From Tenericutes bacterium HGW-Tenericutes-1 (lineage in GTDB: Bacteria > Bacillota_I > Bacilli_A > Izemoplasmatales > Hujiaoplasmataceae), in NCBI GenBank assembly GCA_002839155.1, contig PGXM01000004.1, positions 205,600-269,599 on the forward strand: a stretch of DNA of 64,000 nt, read 5' to 3'. Below, piece after piece: positions 23,796-32,074 of the stretch. Position 1 is the stretch's first letter. Each line of letters starts with the position of its first letter. The notes below the pieces were generated by a model. It did no database searches. It was not told where the DNA came from and saw nothing but the letters and a program-made list of their open reading frames with translations. Both the position numbers and the translations under genes were made by a program.

Positions 23796-25582
23796 GTGAT
23801 ATTTCTTAATTGATTATTGATAGCGAGAACCATAAACTTTTCAAGTTTTACAATTTCACGATCATAGGTCAATAGCCCATTGACTTCAAGTTCAACGTCT
23901 GATAATTGAGTGTATACGATGGCACATAATCCTTTGTCGACGAGGGGAATAATTTGTTCGTGAAGTAATTGTTCATAGGCGTCTGATAATGATGTTTTTG
24001 TATCAAACATCTTGTATCCAAAACTATGAGTTTCATCCCAAACATGGTTAGTTAATACTTGTGAGTAACCACCAAATTCAGAAAGAACAAAAGGACGGTT
24101 AAAATCTTTCTTTGGTAATTTAATTTCGAAGATATATTTATGAATACTGACAAAATCGGGACCTTTTTGATCATGCCAACCACTTGCATGATCTACCAAT
24201 CTTGAAGGATCGTATTTTTTGATTTCTTCGCCAATCCGTTTTGCATCAAATTGGCCCCATCCCTCATTGAAAGGAACCCATGTACAAATAGAAGGATGAT
24301 TGAATAAATGATCGATCATACCCTTTAAATGTGTTTCAAACTCTTGTCGGCCCTTAAATTCGTTGCGATGGAATCGCTTATAATGATTATCTAGAATATG
24401 AATACCAATATTAGGCAATCCAACAGCCAACAAATTACCAATATAGCCAACACCGCCACTCGGCATATCTTGCCAAACTAGCATGCCGATTCGATCACAA
24501 TGATAATACCATCGTCTTGGTTCGATTTTTATATGTTTTCTTAACATGTTGAAACCAAGAGATTTCATGGTTTCAATATCATCAATCATGGCTTGATCTG
24601 TTGGAGGAGTTAATAAGCTTTCAGGAAAATAACCTTGGTCAAGAACTCCAACTTGAAAATAGAGTTGATTGTTTAAATATATCCTTGGTAATCCTTGGAC
24701 ATCTTTTGCAATATGGATTTTTCGATAACCAAAATATGTTTTTACCGTATCAATGACGATATCTTTTTCAATTAATTCCAAAGTAACATCATATATATTG
24801 GGCGATTCGGGACTCCATAATTTTGGATTTTTAATCGTAATTTCTGAGAATTTATTGATTGGAATGACTGTAGACAATACTTTTTTTGATTTATCATATA
24901 GGGTTATTTTTGCTTCTTTTGGTTCATCAGTTATAACGATCGGATGAATTCGAATGGAAGAATTATCGATATTAGATATTATTTTAACTGCATCAAAATG
25001 AAGTGATGGAACAATTTCAATCCAAACGGTTTGCCATATGCCAGAAGTGGCTGTATACCATATCCCATTTGGTTTTAAAACTTGTTTGCCACGTTCTTGA
25101 TAAAAGGTATCAGTTGGGTCTTCAACACTCACTACTAGCTCATTTATCCCCTTTTTGATGAACTTTGTTATATCAAATGAAAATGGAAGATATCCACCAC
25201 GGTTCTTTCCAACGAATTGATTATTAATCAATACTTCAGATAAATAATCGACTGCTTCAAAATGTAATAATACGACTTGATTTTTATCAACTTCAGGTAA
25301 TTCAAAAGAACGATGGTAGCGTAAGATTTCATCAGGCAATAACGGTTTATTGACCTGAGATATTAGACTTTCAACGCAAAAAGGAACAACGATTTTTCCG
25401 TTGTACTGATCGGGAATATCTTGTTCTTTTTTGTAAATAGAATAATCATAATAACCATTAAGATTAATCCAATGTTCTCTTTGTAATTGAGGTCGAGGAT
25501 ATTCGTTGAGCGGCAATTCCAAATTAACCGAATTGTAGTATTTTGATTTTAAGTTAAAACTTTTCGTAAAACCGTTTTCCAT
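23792..25582 (-). CDS. Glycoside hydrolase family 2 enzyme (beta-glycosidase)
   Basis: Start at ATG 25582 (AAGGATG upstream). A GTG at 25591 is too close to that site. The 596-residue product has the GH2 order: jelly-roll sugar-binding domain (YDYSIYKKEQDIP to about 180), immunoglobulin-like domain (about 180-290), then a TIM barrel. The acid/base glutamate is in VPFNEGWGQFD. The nucleophile is probably the Glu of VLSEFGGYS. There is no signal peptide, so it works on imported sugars. Beta-galactosidase, beta-glucuronidase or beta-mannosidase are all possible; the length is nearer to glucuronidase-type GH2 than LacZ. Confidence 0.88.
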   Translation of the reverse strand: MENGFTKSFNLKSKYYNSVNLELPLNEYPRPQLQREHWINLNGYYDYSIYKKEQDIPDQYNGKIVVPFCVESLISQVNKPLLPDEILRYHRSFELPEVDKNQVVLLHFEAVDYLSEVLINNQFVGKNRGGYLPFSFDITKFIKKGINELVVSVEDPTDTFYQERGKQVLKPNGIWYTATSGIWQTVWIEIVPSLHFDAVKIISNIDNSSIRIHPIVITDEPKEAKITLYDKSKKVLSTVIPINKFSEITIKNPKLWSPESPNIYDVTLELIEKDIVIDTVKTYFGYRKIHIAKDVQGLPRIYLNNQLYFQVGVLDQGYFPESLLTPPTDQAMIDDIETMKSLGFNMLRKHIKIEPRRWYYHCDRIGMLVWQDMPSGGVGYIGNLLAVGLPNIGIHILDNHYKRFHRNEFKGRQEFETHLKGMIDHLFNHPSICTWVPFNEGWGQFDAKRIGEEIKKYDPSRLVDHASGWHDQKGPDFVSIHKYIFEIKLPKKDFNRPFVLSEFGGYSQVLTNHVWDETHSFGYKMFDTKTSLSDAYEQLLHEQIIPLVDKGLCAIVYTQLSDVELEVNGLLTYDREIVKLEKFMVLAINNQLRNIT

Positions 25583-25676
25583 TCGTACCACATCCTTAAA
25601 TTATACTTCATTATAACATGCGACAATCGATATTGAAATATTCACTAATGTTATTTTACCTATATCAAAAGTTACA

Positions 25677-25705
25677 TTGCGAATTTTCATTTCTAGGGTT
25701 ATAAT
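25677..25705 (+). promoter_or_regulatory. Promoter of the esterase gene
   Basis: TTGCGA, 17 nt, TATAAT. It decides the start of the next gene: an in-frame start at 25677 would lie inside the promoter. Confidence 0.7.
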
Positions 25706-25727
25706 AAAATGTAATGGGGGTAGAACA

Positions 25728-26534
25728 ATGGAAAAAATTGAAGTGCTTGATTTTTTAATAAAAGAACTTGGTAATCGCAAAAGAAAAGTAAGGGTGATAC
25801 TTCCAAATGACTATTATCAAAATATACATATACAGTATCCTGTAATTTACATGCATGATGGTCAAAATCTCGTTGATCCATCGGGTGTAAGTGGTTATTC
25901 ATGGGATGTTGCTAAATCAATCACAAAACTTGTAAATCAGAAAATCATTCTTGGTGCTATCATTGTTGGGATTGATTCTGACGATACTTACCGAATACCT
26001 GAATACACGAACGCCATTAGCAAAAAAGCAGAAAAGGGAATTAAAAAATTAACGAAATCCAATCTTTTTTTGCCAGAAGCACATTTATATGGCAAATTTA
26101 TCGTTGAAGTTTTAAAGCCTTATATCGACGCCAATTACCGAACGTTAACCGATCGTTTAAATACGGCAGTCGCCGGTAGTTCTTGTGGAGGGAACGTCTC
26201 TTTATATCTCGGTACAGTTTATAACGAGATATTTGGAATAGTTGGTGCATTTTCACCCGCTTATTGGATTGTTAAAGAAGATTTATTTGATCGTGTAAAA
26301 AATAAAAATTATTTAGAAAACACAAAAATATATCATGATATGGGTGGTAAAGAGAGTGGAGTTCTATCTCTATTCACTTGTGTTAAAGATGCAAAAAGAT
26401 TTAACCAAATCCTTGAAAGTAAAATAACTGATTCTAAAAATCGCCTATTTATTTTCGATAAAAAAGCGACTCATACAGAATTGTTTTGGCAAGACCGTTT
26501 TCCAACGTTTGTTTCATGGGCATTTGGCAATTAA
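25728..26534 (+). CDS. Alpha/beta-hydrolase, putative esterase (esterase D-like)
   Basis: Start at ATG 25728, after GGGGGTAG and downstream of a clear promoter. The 268-residue product is an alpha/beta hydrolase of the putative-esterase (Fes/EstD) group. YMHDGQNLVDP is near the N-terminus, the nucleophile elbow is AGSSCGGNVS, and a late THTELFW supplies the His. No export signal, so cytosolic. Relatives hydrolyse acyl or feruloyl esters, or siderophore-type esters. It lies divergent to the GH2 gene, so deacylation of sugar substrates is possible but unproven. Confidence 0.78.
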   Translation: MEKIEVLDFLIKELGNRKRKVRVILPNDYYQNIHIQYPVIYMHDGQNLVDPSGVSGYSWDVAKSITKLVNQKIILGAIIVGIDSDDTYRIPEYTNAISKKAEKGIKKLTKSNLFLPEAHLYGKFIVEVLKPYIDANYRTLTDRLNTAVAGSSCGGNVSLYLGTVYNEIFGIVGAFSPAYWIVKEDLFDRVKNKNYLENTKIYHDMGGKESGVLSLFTCVKDAKRFNQILESKITDSKNRLFIFDKKATHTELFWQDRFPTFVSWAFGN

Positions 26535-26557
26535 ACGTTTTAGAGAATATTTAACCC

Positions 26558-26585
26558 TTGCATTTTTGTTTTAAAAGAGTATAAT
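26558..26585 (+). promoter_or_regulatory. Promoter of the PII-like/antiporter operon
   Basis: TTGCAT, 16 nt, TATAAT, 25 nt before the start codon. Confidence 0.6.
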
Positions 26586-26610
26586 CTATTAAGAGAAAAA
26601 GGTGAACTTT

Positions 26611-26946
26611 ATGAAATTAATGGTCTATGTATTGAATGATGTCCATCAATTGGATAAATTCCTCATTGCTTTAAAAGAAGAAAAAATTAAAGGCGCAACC
26701 ATTATCAATAGTACTGGAATGGGAAGAATGCTTTCTGAATCAGATGACATGAATATCTTAGGATCATTAAAATTTTTATTCGATGGTCCTCGATCTGAAT
26801 CAAGAGTCATACTGATGGCTTTAGAAGATGAGCAAATCGATGTTGTTCTGAATGTCATTGATCGCATCGCTGGTGATTTATCAAAACCCAATACAGGAAT
26901 TGTGTTTACTCTACCAATTGATTTTATCAAAGGTTATAAGAAATAA
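26611..26946 (+). CDS. PII-like signalling protein
   Basis: Start at ATG 26611 (AAGGTGA upstream) rather than GTG 26602. The 111-residue product has the ferredoxin-like order of PII: MKLMVYVLNDVHQLDKFL, then GATIINSTGMGRML, a short central segment where the T-loop would be, a VILMALEDEQIDVVLNVID strand-helix, and GTGIVFTLPI matching the PII C-loop strand. It lacks the uridylylatable T-loop Tyr of GlnB. PII-like proteins bind nucleotides and gate a membrane partner. The antiporter gene 12 nt downstream is the obvious candidate partner. Confidence 0.72.
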   Translation: MKLMVYVLNDVHQLDKFLIALKEEKIKGATIINSTGMGRMLSESDDMNILGSLKFLFDGPRSESRVILMALEDEQIDVVLNVIDRIAGDLSKPNTGIVFTLPIDFIKGYKK

Positions 26947-26958
26947 GGTGCTGATTTT

Positions 26959-28002
26959 ATGGATTTAAATGCTTTACTCTACGCCGGTATATTGATTGTT
27001 ACCGGTCTTCTTTTTGGCAAGATAGCAAAATATGCTAAATTACCAAACGTAACTGGATATTTAGTTGGGGGATTATTGATTGGTCCTTCAATTTTAGGCT
27101 TAGTTAGTGGCGACGCTATTGAAACGATGGAAATTGTTTCAAATGTTGCACTCGGTTTTATCGCTTTTTCCATTGGTAATGAATTAAAAATTTCTTATTT
27201 TAAGCAAATGGGAACAAGGCCCATCGTTATCGCAATCTTAGAGGCTTTATTTGGGGTTGTGTTTGTATTTGTAGCTGTGATTTTATATTTTTTAATTACA
27301 GGTCAACTTGACTTAACGAATATAAGATTTGCTTTAGTTTTAGCTGCAATTGCGGCCGCAACTGCACCTATGCAAATATTAGCTCCTTTCTGGGAAATAA
27401 TTCTATCAATTGGGATTGGCGGTATCTTTGGTATTATCGTTACCTTCGCTGTTAGATGGTTTACGGGTCGTGGCAATAGAATTAGTTTAGTCATTGCTGC
27501 AGTATTTTTGACACTGTACTTAACGACATATTTGAATGGATCAGCTTTATTAGCTTGTATGGCACTAGGTGCTGTATTCGCCAATACCAGCAATAAATAT
27601 GACGAAGTCAATGGCTTAATTAATTATATTACTCCCCCCATTTTTATCATGTTCTTCGTGTTAAGCGGTGCTGAATTGAATTTATCATTGTTACTCAAAG
27701 TTGGTATTATTGGTATCATTTATATCTTGTCGCGTGTTGCAGGAAAAATCTTTGGTTCTTGGTTTGGAGCAAAAGTTACCCACGCTGATCCAAAGATTCA
27801 AAAGTATTTAGGTTATGCATTGATTCCACAAGCGGGTGTCGCTATTGGCTTATCCTTGATTGCAACTCAAGTCTTAAATCCAGAAATGGGTTCTCAAATT
27901 AGAACCATCATATTGGTTGCGACGTTGATATATGAATTAATCGGTCCGATTGTTACGAAAAAAGCATTACAAGCCGCAGGAGAAATTGAATTAAATCGAT
28001 AA
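26959..28002 (+). CDS. Cation:proton antiporter (CPA2/KefB type), internally shortened
   Basis: A 347-residue membrane protein of the CPA2 family. LPNVTGYLVGGLLIGPS near the start, a VALGFIAFSIGNELK helix, LACMALGAVFAN, PPIFIMFFVLSGAEL and LIPQAGVAIGLSLIA are all family landmarks. The family is usually near 390-400 residues. The stretch TAPMQILAPFWEI (about residues 135-147) joins what is normally two helices apart. The missing part would include the V-A-L-D-D segment with the ion-binding Asp. The reading frame is kept. As written the protein may be inactive, or may act as a channel-like remnant. An assembly fault is possible. Cotranscribed with a PII-like protein. Confidence 0.78.
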   Translation: MDLNALLYAGILIVTGLLFGKIAKYAKLPNVTGYLVGGLLIGPSILGLVSGDAIETMEIVSNVALGFIAFSIGNELKISYFKQMGTRPIVIAILEALFGVVFVFVAVILYFLITGQLDLTNIRFALVLAAIAAATAPMQILAPFWEIILSIGIGGIFGIIVTFAVRWFTGRGNRISLVIAAVFLTLYLTTYLNGSALLACMALGAVFANTSNKYDEVNGLINYITPPIFIMFFVLSGAELNLSLLLKVGIIGIIYILSRVAGKIFGSWFGAKVTHADPKIQKYLGYALIPQAGVAIGLSLIATQVLNPEMGSQIRTIILVATLIYELIGPIVTKKALQAAGEIELNR

Positions 28003-28008
28003 ACTTTG

Positions 28009-28033
28009 AAGCCGATTTGTCGGCTTTTTTGTT
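28009..28033 (+). terminator. Terminator after the antiporter gene
   Basis: Stem AAGCCGA/TCGGCTT with a TTTG loop, followed by a T-run. Confidence 0.85.
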
Positions 28034-28046
28034 TCTTTTTTTTAGG

Positions 28047-28075
28047 TTGCTCAAATGATTGTTTTGTGGTAAAAT
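28047..28075 (+). promoter_or_regulatory. Promoter of the GH17 gene
   Basis: TTGCTC, 17 nt, TAAAAT, 26 nt before the start codon. It may also feed rimM-trmD. Confidence 0.6.
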
Positions 28076-28100
28076 TTACATGATTGAAAGGATGAATATA

Positions 28101-29009
28101 ATGTTAAAATTTGGTCGTGGAATCTGTTACTCAGGTTACAGAGAAAATCAAAGTCCGATAACGAAAGTCTATCCGACTTATCAAGAAATTTATGAGGATT
28201 TAAAAATACTTGAAGGACAATTTGAGTATTTAAGAATGTATGATCCCTATGATCATGCGCAAACAGTTTTAAAGGTTATTCGTGATTACCGCTTAAACTT
28301 TAAAGTGATGCTTGGCGTTGAACCAAGAGGGGAAATATCAAACCCGAATTGCCCATGGGGTGGACTGCATAGTGATGAAGAAATCGAATTCAATAAAGTG
28401 AATAATTTTCGTCAACTTGATTTATTAGCTAAATTAGCCAATGAATATCAAGATATCATTTTCGCTGTTGCAGTAGGTAATGAAAATACCTCTGAATGGC
28501 ATCATAATTTAATGCCCGCAGAACGAATCGCAGAACATGTTCTTTATCTTAAAAAAATGGTTAAAGTACCTGTCACATTTTGCGAAGGGGCATTTGCATG
28601 GAATAAACATTGTCAAGCGGTCGCAAAAGCCGTTGATTTTATTAGCATTCATTCATATCCACTTTGGCTTAAAATAAAATTAGATGACGCTGTAAAAGCA
28701 ACGATTCAGGATTACAACGAGACAATTAAAACCTATCCCAAAAAGCAAGTTATATTTACCGAGTTTGGTTGGGCAACTTCTTCAACGGGTCAAATGAATG
28801 TAGAAGATACTAATGAGTTAGCACAAGTTAAATATCTAACTCAAATTGATAAATGGGCTAAAAACAATGAAGTCACGATGTTTTTGTTTGAAGCGTTTGA
28901 TGAGCCTTGGAAAGGTTCAAACAACCCTTTAGAACCAGAAAAACATTGGGGAGTTTATAACGTTGACAGAACTCCAAAGTTATATTATCGTCAAAAAGGG
29001 ATGAAATAA
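28101..29009 (+). CDS. Glycoside hydrolase family 17 (beta-1,3-glucanase-like)
   Basis: Start at ATG 28101, 8 nt after GAAAGGA; upstream in-frame starts have no ribosome site. The 302-residue product is a GH17 TIM barrel. The acid/base glutamate lies in AVGNENTSE and the nucleophile in FTEFGWATS, with YLRMYDPYD and LFEAFDEPWKG as further landmarks. GH17 enzymes cut or rearrange beta-1,3-glucans. There is no signal peptide, so it would act on oligosaccharides inside the cell, or be involved in making a beta-glucan. The stop codon overlaps the rimM start by one base, an unusual coupling of a sugar gene to a ribosome-assembly gene. Confidence 0.82.
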   Translation: MLKFGRGICYSGYRENQSPITKVYPTYQEIYEDLKILEGQFEYLRMYDPYDHAQTVLKVIRDYRLNFKVMLGVEPRGEISNPNCPWGGLHSDEEIEFNKVNNFRQLDLLAKLANEYQDIIFAVAVGNENTSEWHHNLMPAERIAEHVLYLKKMVKVPVTFCEGAFAWNKHCQAVAKAVDFISIHSYPLWLKIKLDDAVKATIQDYNETIKTYPKKQVIFTEFGWATSSTGQMNVEDTNELAQVKYLTQIDKWAKNNEVTMFLFEAFDEPWKGSNNPLEPEKHWGVYNVDRTPKLYYRQKGMK

Positions 29010-29524
29010 TGAGTGAAAATATCGACTATATCCTCATTGGGAAGATTGTAAATACTCATGGAATCAAAGGTGAAGTTAAAGTGATGAGTGAAACAGATTT
29101 TAAATCTGATCGTTATCACAAAAACAATAAGACCTATATTGATTTTAATAATGAGAAAATCTTCGTAAAAATAATAAGTTTTCGAAGCCATAAGGGCTTT
29201 GATCTTTTGACATTTGAAGGATTAGATGATATTAATTTAGTTGAAAAATATAAAGGTTTTTCACTGTACTCTGAAAATAAAAAGCCAAAGGATTTAAAGA
29301 AAAACGAATATCATGAAGTAGATTTGATTGGACTTGAAATTTGTCAAAATAATGTTATCGTGGGTGTCATCAACTCAATTAAAACATACCCACAATGTGA
29401 CTATCTTGAAATTAAAAAAAATGATGGTGAAATGAAATTGGTTCCATTCCTCAAAGAATTTGTTCTTGATGTTGATATTCAAAATAAGAAAGTCACAATT
29501 ATTGAAATGGAAGGCCTTTTATGA
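29009..29524 (+). CDS. rimM: Ribosome maturation factor RimM
   Basis: A 171-residue RimM: an N-terminal beta-barrel ([16 protein letters not shown]) and a C-terminal PRC barrel ([11 protein letters not shown] to [13 protein letters not shown]). It binds S19 and helps mature the 16S rRNA head. Its start overlaps the GH17 stop by one base and its stop overlaps trmD, so it relies on upstream transcription. rimM-trmD-rplS is a conserved bacterial order. Confidence 0.92.
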   Translation: MSENIDYILIGKIVNTHGIKGEVKVMSETDFKSDRYHKNNKTYIDFNNEKIFVKIISFRSHKGFDLLTFEGLDDINLVEKYKGFSLYSENKKPKDLKKNEYHEVDLIGLEICQNNVIVGVINSIKTYPQCDYLEIKKNDGEMKLVPFLKEFVLDVDIQNKKVTIIEMEGLL

Positions 29525-30207
29525 AGATAACCATTTTAACGATTTTTCCTGAAATGTTTGCGGGTGTTTTCACGGAGTCCATCTTAAAAAGAGCTCAAGG
29601 ACAAGGCAGTGTTGAAATCAATTTTGTTAATTTCCGTGATTTTTCTTTAAATAAGCATCACCGGGTGGATGATTATTCCTTTGGAGGCGGCCCAGGTTTA
29701 ATCTTAGCCGTTGAACCCATTTATTTAGCTTTAAAGTCTATTCCTGCTTATGATACGGCTTTTAAAATCTTAATGACTCCACAAGGAACACCATATTCAC
29801 AAAAAATTGCCAATGATTTCTCGAAAAAAGATCATATTATTATTATTTGTGGTCATTACGAAGGTTTTGATGATCGAATTTTAAATTTCGTGGATATGGA
29901 AGTCTCTATCGGTGACTACGTATTAACAGGTGGCGAAATTGGTGCCATGGTCATCGTTGACAGTGTTACACGCTTATTACCTGGAGTTTTAAGCAGTGAT
30001 GAAAGTTTTGAACAGGATTCTTTCTATAATGGATTGTTAGAGTTTCCTCAATATACGCGTCCCCAAGAATTTATGGGAATGAAAGTTCCTGATGTTTTGC
30101 TTTCTGGAAATCATGCTGAAATAGAAAAATGGCGAAAAGAAGAGTCATTAAAAAGAACGAAAGAAAGAAGACCTGATTTACTTAAAAAACGAAGCGAAAA
30201 TGATTGA
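29521..30207 (+). CDS. trmD: tRNA (guanine-37-N1)-methyltransferase TrmD
   Basis: A 228-residue SPOUT methyltransferase. [13 protein letters not shown] opens the chain, [11 protein letters not shown] and [11 protein letters not shown] line the site, and [10 protein letters not shown] forms the trefoil-knot SAM pocket. It makes m1G37 in tRNAs reading CNN and related codons, preventing +1 slippage. ATGA overlap with rimM. It ends on TGA, and the rplS promoter overlaps its 3' end. Confidence 0.95.
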   Translation: MKITILTIFPEMFAGVFTESILKRAQGQGSVEINFVNFRDFSLNKHHRVDDYSFGGGPGLILAVEPIYLALKSIPAYDTAFKILMTPQGTPYSQKIANDFSKKDHIIIICGHYEGFDDRILNFVDMEVSIGDYVLTGGEIGAMVIVDSVTRLLPGVLSSDESFEQDSFYNGLLEFPQYTRPQEFMGMKVPDVLLSGNHAEIEKWRKEESLKRTKERRPDLLKKRSEND

Positions 30208-30232
30208 TTTTGCTTCTGAGTTATGCTATAAT
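30204..30232 (+). promoter_or_regulatory. Strong promoter of rplS
   Basis: TTGATT, 17 nt, TATAAT with a TGC extension. The -35 overlaps the trmD stop, giving rplS independent, higher expression. Confidence 0.8.
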
Positions 30233-30239
30233 ACAAAAC

Positions 30240-30318
30240 GCTGTAAGAACCATACCGACGTTCCGCTGGACATAGATCCATGAACCAAGGGTTTAAAAAA
30301 TCGAAGGAGTTGATCACT
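30240..30318 (+). promoter_or_regulatory. rplS 5' leader, possible L19 autoregulatory leader
   Basis: The leader between the promoter and the start is about 79 nt and contains GGACATAGATCC, which can fold into a small hairpin. Bacillus rplS has an L19-binding leader in this place. I cannot confirm the same structure by eye. Confidence 0.3.
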
Positions 30319-30666
30319 ATGTCGCAGCAAATTATTAATCAAGTAACAGAATCATTCATCAAGAACAACATTCCAGAATTTCGTCCTGGAGACAATGTCA
30401 AAGTATCTGTAAAGATCAAAGAAGGAAACCGTGAACGTATCCAAGCATTTGAAGGTCTTTGCATGAAAAGACAAGGTGGAGGCGTTAGCGAAACTTTCAC
30501 AGTTCGTAAAATGTCTTATGGCGTTGGCGTTGAAAGAACATTCCCATTACATTCCCCACTTATCGATAAAATCGAAGTGACACGTTTTGGTAAAGTTCGT
30601 CGTGCAAACCTTGGTTATATCCGTGGCTTGTCCGCAAAAGCAGCTAGAATTAAAGAAAGACGTTAG
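30319..30666 (+). CDS. rplS: 50S ribosomal protein L19
   Basis: Start at ATG 30319 (AAGGAGTTGATC upstream); an ATG at 30280 has no ribosome site. The 115-residue product has the L19 core [27 protein letters not shown] and [12 protein letters not shown]19 sits at the 30S-50S interface. It has its own promoter and terminator. Confidence 0.96.
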   Translation: MSQQIINQVTESFIKNNIPEFRPGDNVKVSVKIKEGNRERIQAFEGLCMKRQGGGVSETFTVRKMSYGVGVERTFPLHSPLIDKIEVTRFGKVRRANLGYIRGLSAKAARIKERR

Positions 30667-30673
30667 TCATAAA

Positions 30674-30701
30674 AAGGCAATCAAGCGATTGTCTTTTTTT
30701 T
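30674..30701 (+). terminator. Terminator after rplS
   Basis: A 9-bp stem AAGGCAATC/GATTGTCTT (one G-U) with an AAGC loop and a T7 tract. Confidence 0.88.
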
Positions 30702-30746
30702 ACAATGTAAGAAAATGAAAAATTTTCATAAATTCTATCAAAACCA

Positions 30747-30775
30747 TTGAAACACAATGTAAATAATGATAGAAT
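30747..30775 (+). promoter_or_regulatory. Promoter of the ccpA-like gene
   Basis: TTGAAA, 17 nt, TAGAAT, 52 nt before the start codon. Confidence 0.6.
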
Positions 30776-30827
30776 AACATAAGAATTATAATAATTAATG
30801 AGTCTTATGAAAGGATTGGGTAAAAAT

Positions 30828-31832
30828 ATGAACAAAGCCACGATTTATAATGTCGCATACGCAGCCAATGTCTCACTTGCTACGGTTTCTAGAACATTAA
30901 ATAATCCTCAAAAAGTGAAACCTGAAACACGTGAACGAGTATTGCGGGTTATTAAAGACCTTGGATATAAACCCAATGCTTTTGCAAAGGGTTTAGCAAG
31001 TAAGAAATCAACGACTGTCGCTGTTATTGTTCCTGACATGTCAAGAGCATCCGTTGCTGAAATGCTTAATGGTATTGCAGCTGAATCCCATAAATATTCT
31101 TATTCCCTTCTCATCTTTGTGATGAAAGATGACAAAGTTGAAGAATCAGAAATGCTCAAAGAAGTTGTCGCTTCTCAAGTTGACGGCATTCTTTACTTAA
31201 ATGATGAAATCAATGAAAATCAATATACTATGTTAAACGTCATTCAAGATGAGTATAAAGTTCCAATCGTTTTAGCGAATACTTTATATCCTTATGACAA
31301 TAAACTTGTAACCGTATGTATTGATTACTTTAAAGCCGCTTATGAATTAACCACGCATTTGATTAATGAAGGCCGTAAAGATATTTATCTATTAACGACC
31401 GCTCGTAAATACATGGTTAATGATTTAAAAGAAGAAGGTTATCTCAAAGCAATCAAAGAAGCCAAATTATCGCCAAATATCGTTAGAACCAGTGGTGACA
31501 TTTCTGTTAACACGGTTCACTTCAATGAACTATTCAAAGAAAAGACTTTGGTTGATGGCGTTATTGCAGTTAGAGATTCCATCGCGGTATCTTTCATTAA
31601 TACCATGATTGAAAAAGGAAAAAGAATTCCAGAAGATGTTAGTGTCTTCGGATTCCAAAATACGAAGTATGCTTCTTTATCTCGTCCAAAACTTTCTTGC
31701 GTTGATATTCCAGTTCAAGAAATCGGACAAAGAGCTATGTCTTTATTAAAACGTGAAATTGATGGCGAAGTCAATGAAATCAAATTCAACGTTTTACCAC
31801 ATAGTATTATCAAACGTCAATCATCTAAATAA
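30828..31832 (+). CDS. ccpA: LacI-family transcriptional regulator, probable CcpA
   Basis: Start at ATG 30828 so that the LacI helix-turn-helix begins at once (ATIYNVAYAANVSLATVSRTL), followed by the hinge GLASKK. The product is 334 residues, the same as Bacillus CcpA. It shares the segment KSTTVAVIVPDMS, the VDGIL motif and the closing LPHSIIKRQSSK, which parallels the CcpA C-terminus. CcpA with HPr-Ser46-P controls sugar uptake and overflow genes at cre sites. Position just upstream of tyrS also parallels the Bacillus neighbourhood. A cre-like site lies before the GPH symporter at 16453. Another LacI-type sugar repressor cannot be excluded. Confidence 0.75.
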   Translation: MNKATIYNVAYAANVSLATVSRTLNNPQKVKPETRERVLRVIKDLGYKPNAFAKGLASKKSTTVAVIVPDMSRASVAEMLNGIAAESHKYSYSLLIFVMKDDKVEESEMLKEVVASQVDGILYLNDEINENQYTMLNVIQDEYKVPIVLANTLYPYDNKLVTVCIDYFKAAYELTTHLINEGRKDIYLLTTARKYMVNDLKEEGYLKAIKEAKLSPNIVRTSGDISVNTVHFNELFKEKTLVDGVIAVRDSIAVSFINTMIEKGKRIPEDVSVFGFQNTKYASLSRPKLSCVDIPVQEIGQRAMSLLKREIDGEVNEIKFNVLPHSIIKRQSSK

Positions 31833-31837
31833 AACGA

Positions 31838-32040
31838 TGAATAAGTTCAGTAGTTTTCTTGATGCGATTTATAGAGATTCGGTGGAAGGTGCAAACCGAA
31901 ACGATCATGAAAATGAAATACACTTACGAGTTTCTGCAATGCAGACGGTAAACCCGTTATCTTTCCAAGTGCGCGAAAGCGAACAAAGGTGGTACCACGG
32001 TTAAATTTAATCGTCCTTTAATTAGGGCGATTTTTATTTT
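31838..32040 (+). ncRNA. T-box riboswitch controlling tyrS
   Basis: The T-box core AAAGGTGGTACCACGG is at 31985-32000. Upstream lie the stem I features AGAGA and GGTG, and a specifier-loop candidate TAC (Tyr) at 31919-31921. Downstream is the terminator stem AATCGTCCT/AGGGCGATT with T-run (32009-32040). Uncharged tRNA-Tyr should pair with the UGGU bulge and allow readthrough into tyrS. Confidence 0.93.
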
Positions 32041-32074
32041 TTTTATAAAACATTTTTAGAAAGAAGGAATAAAG

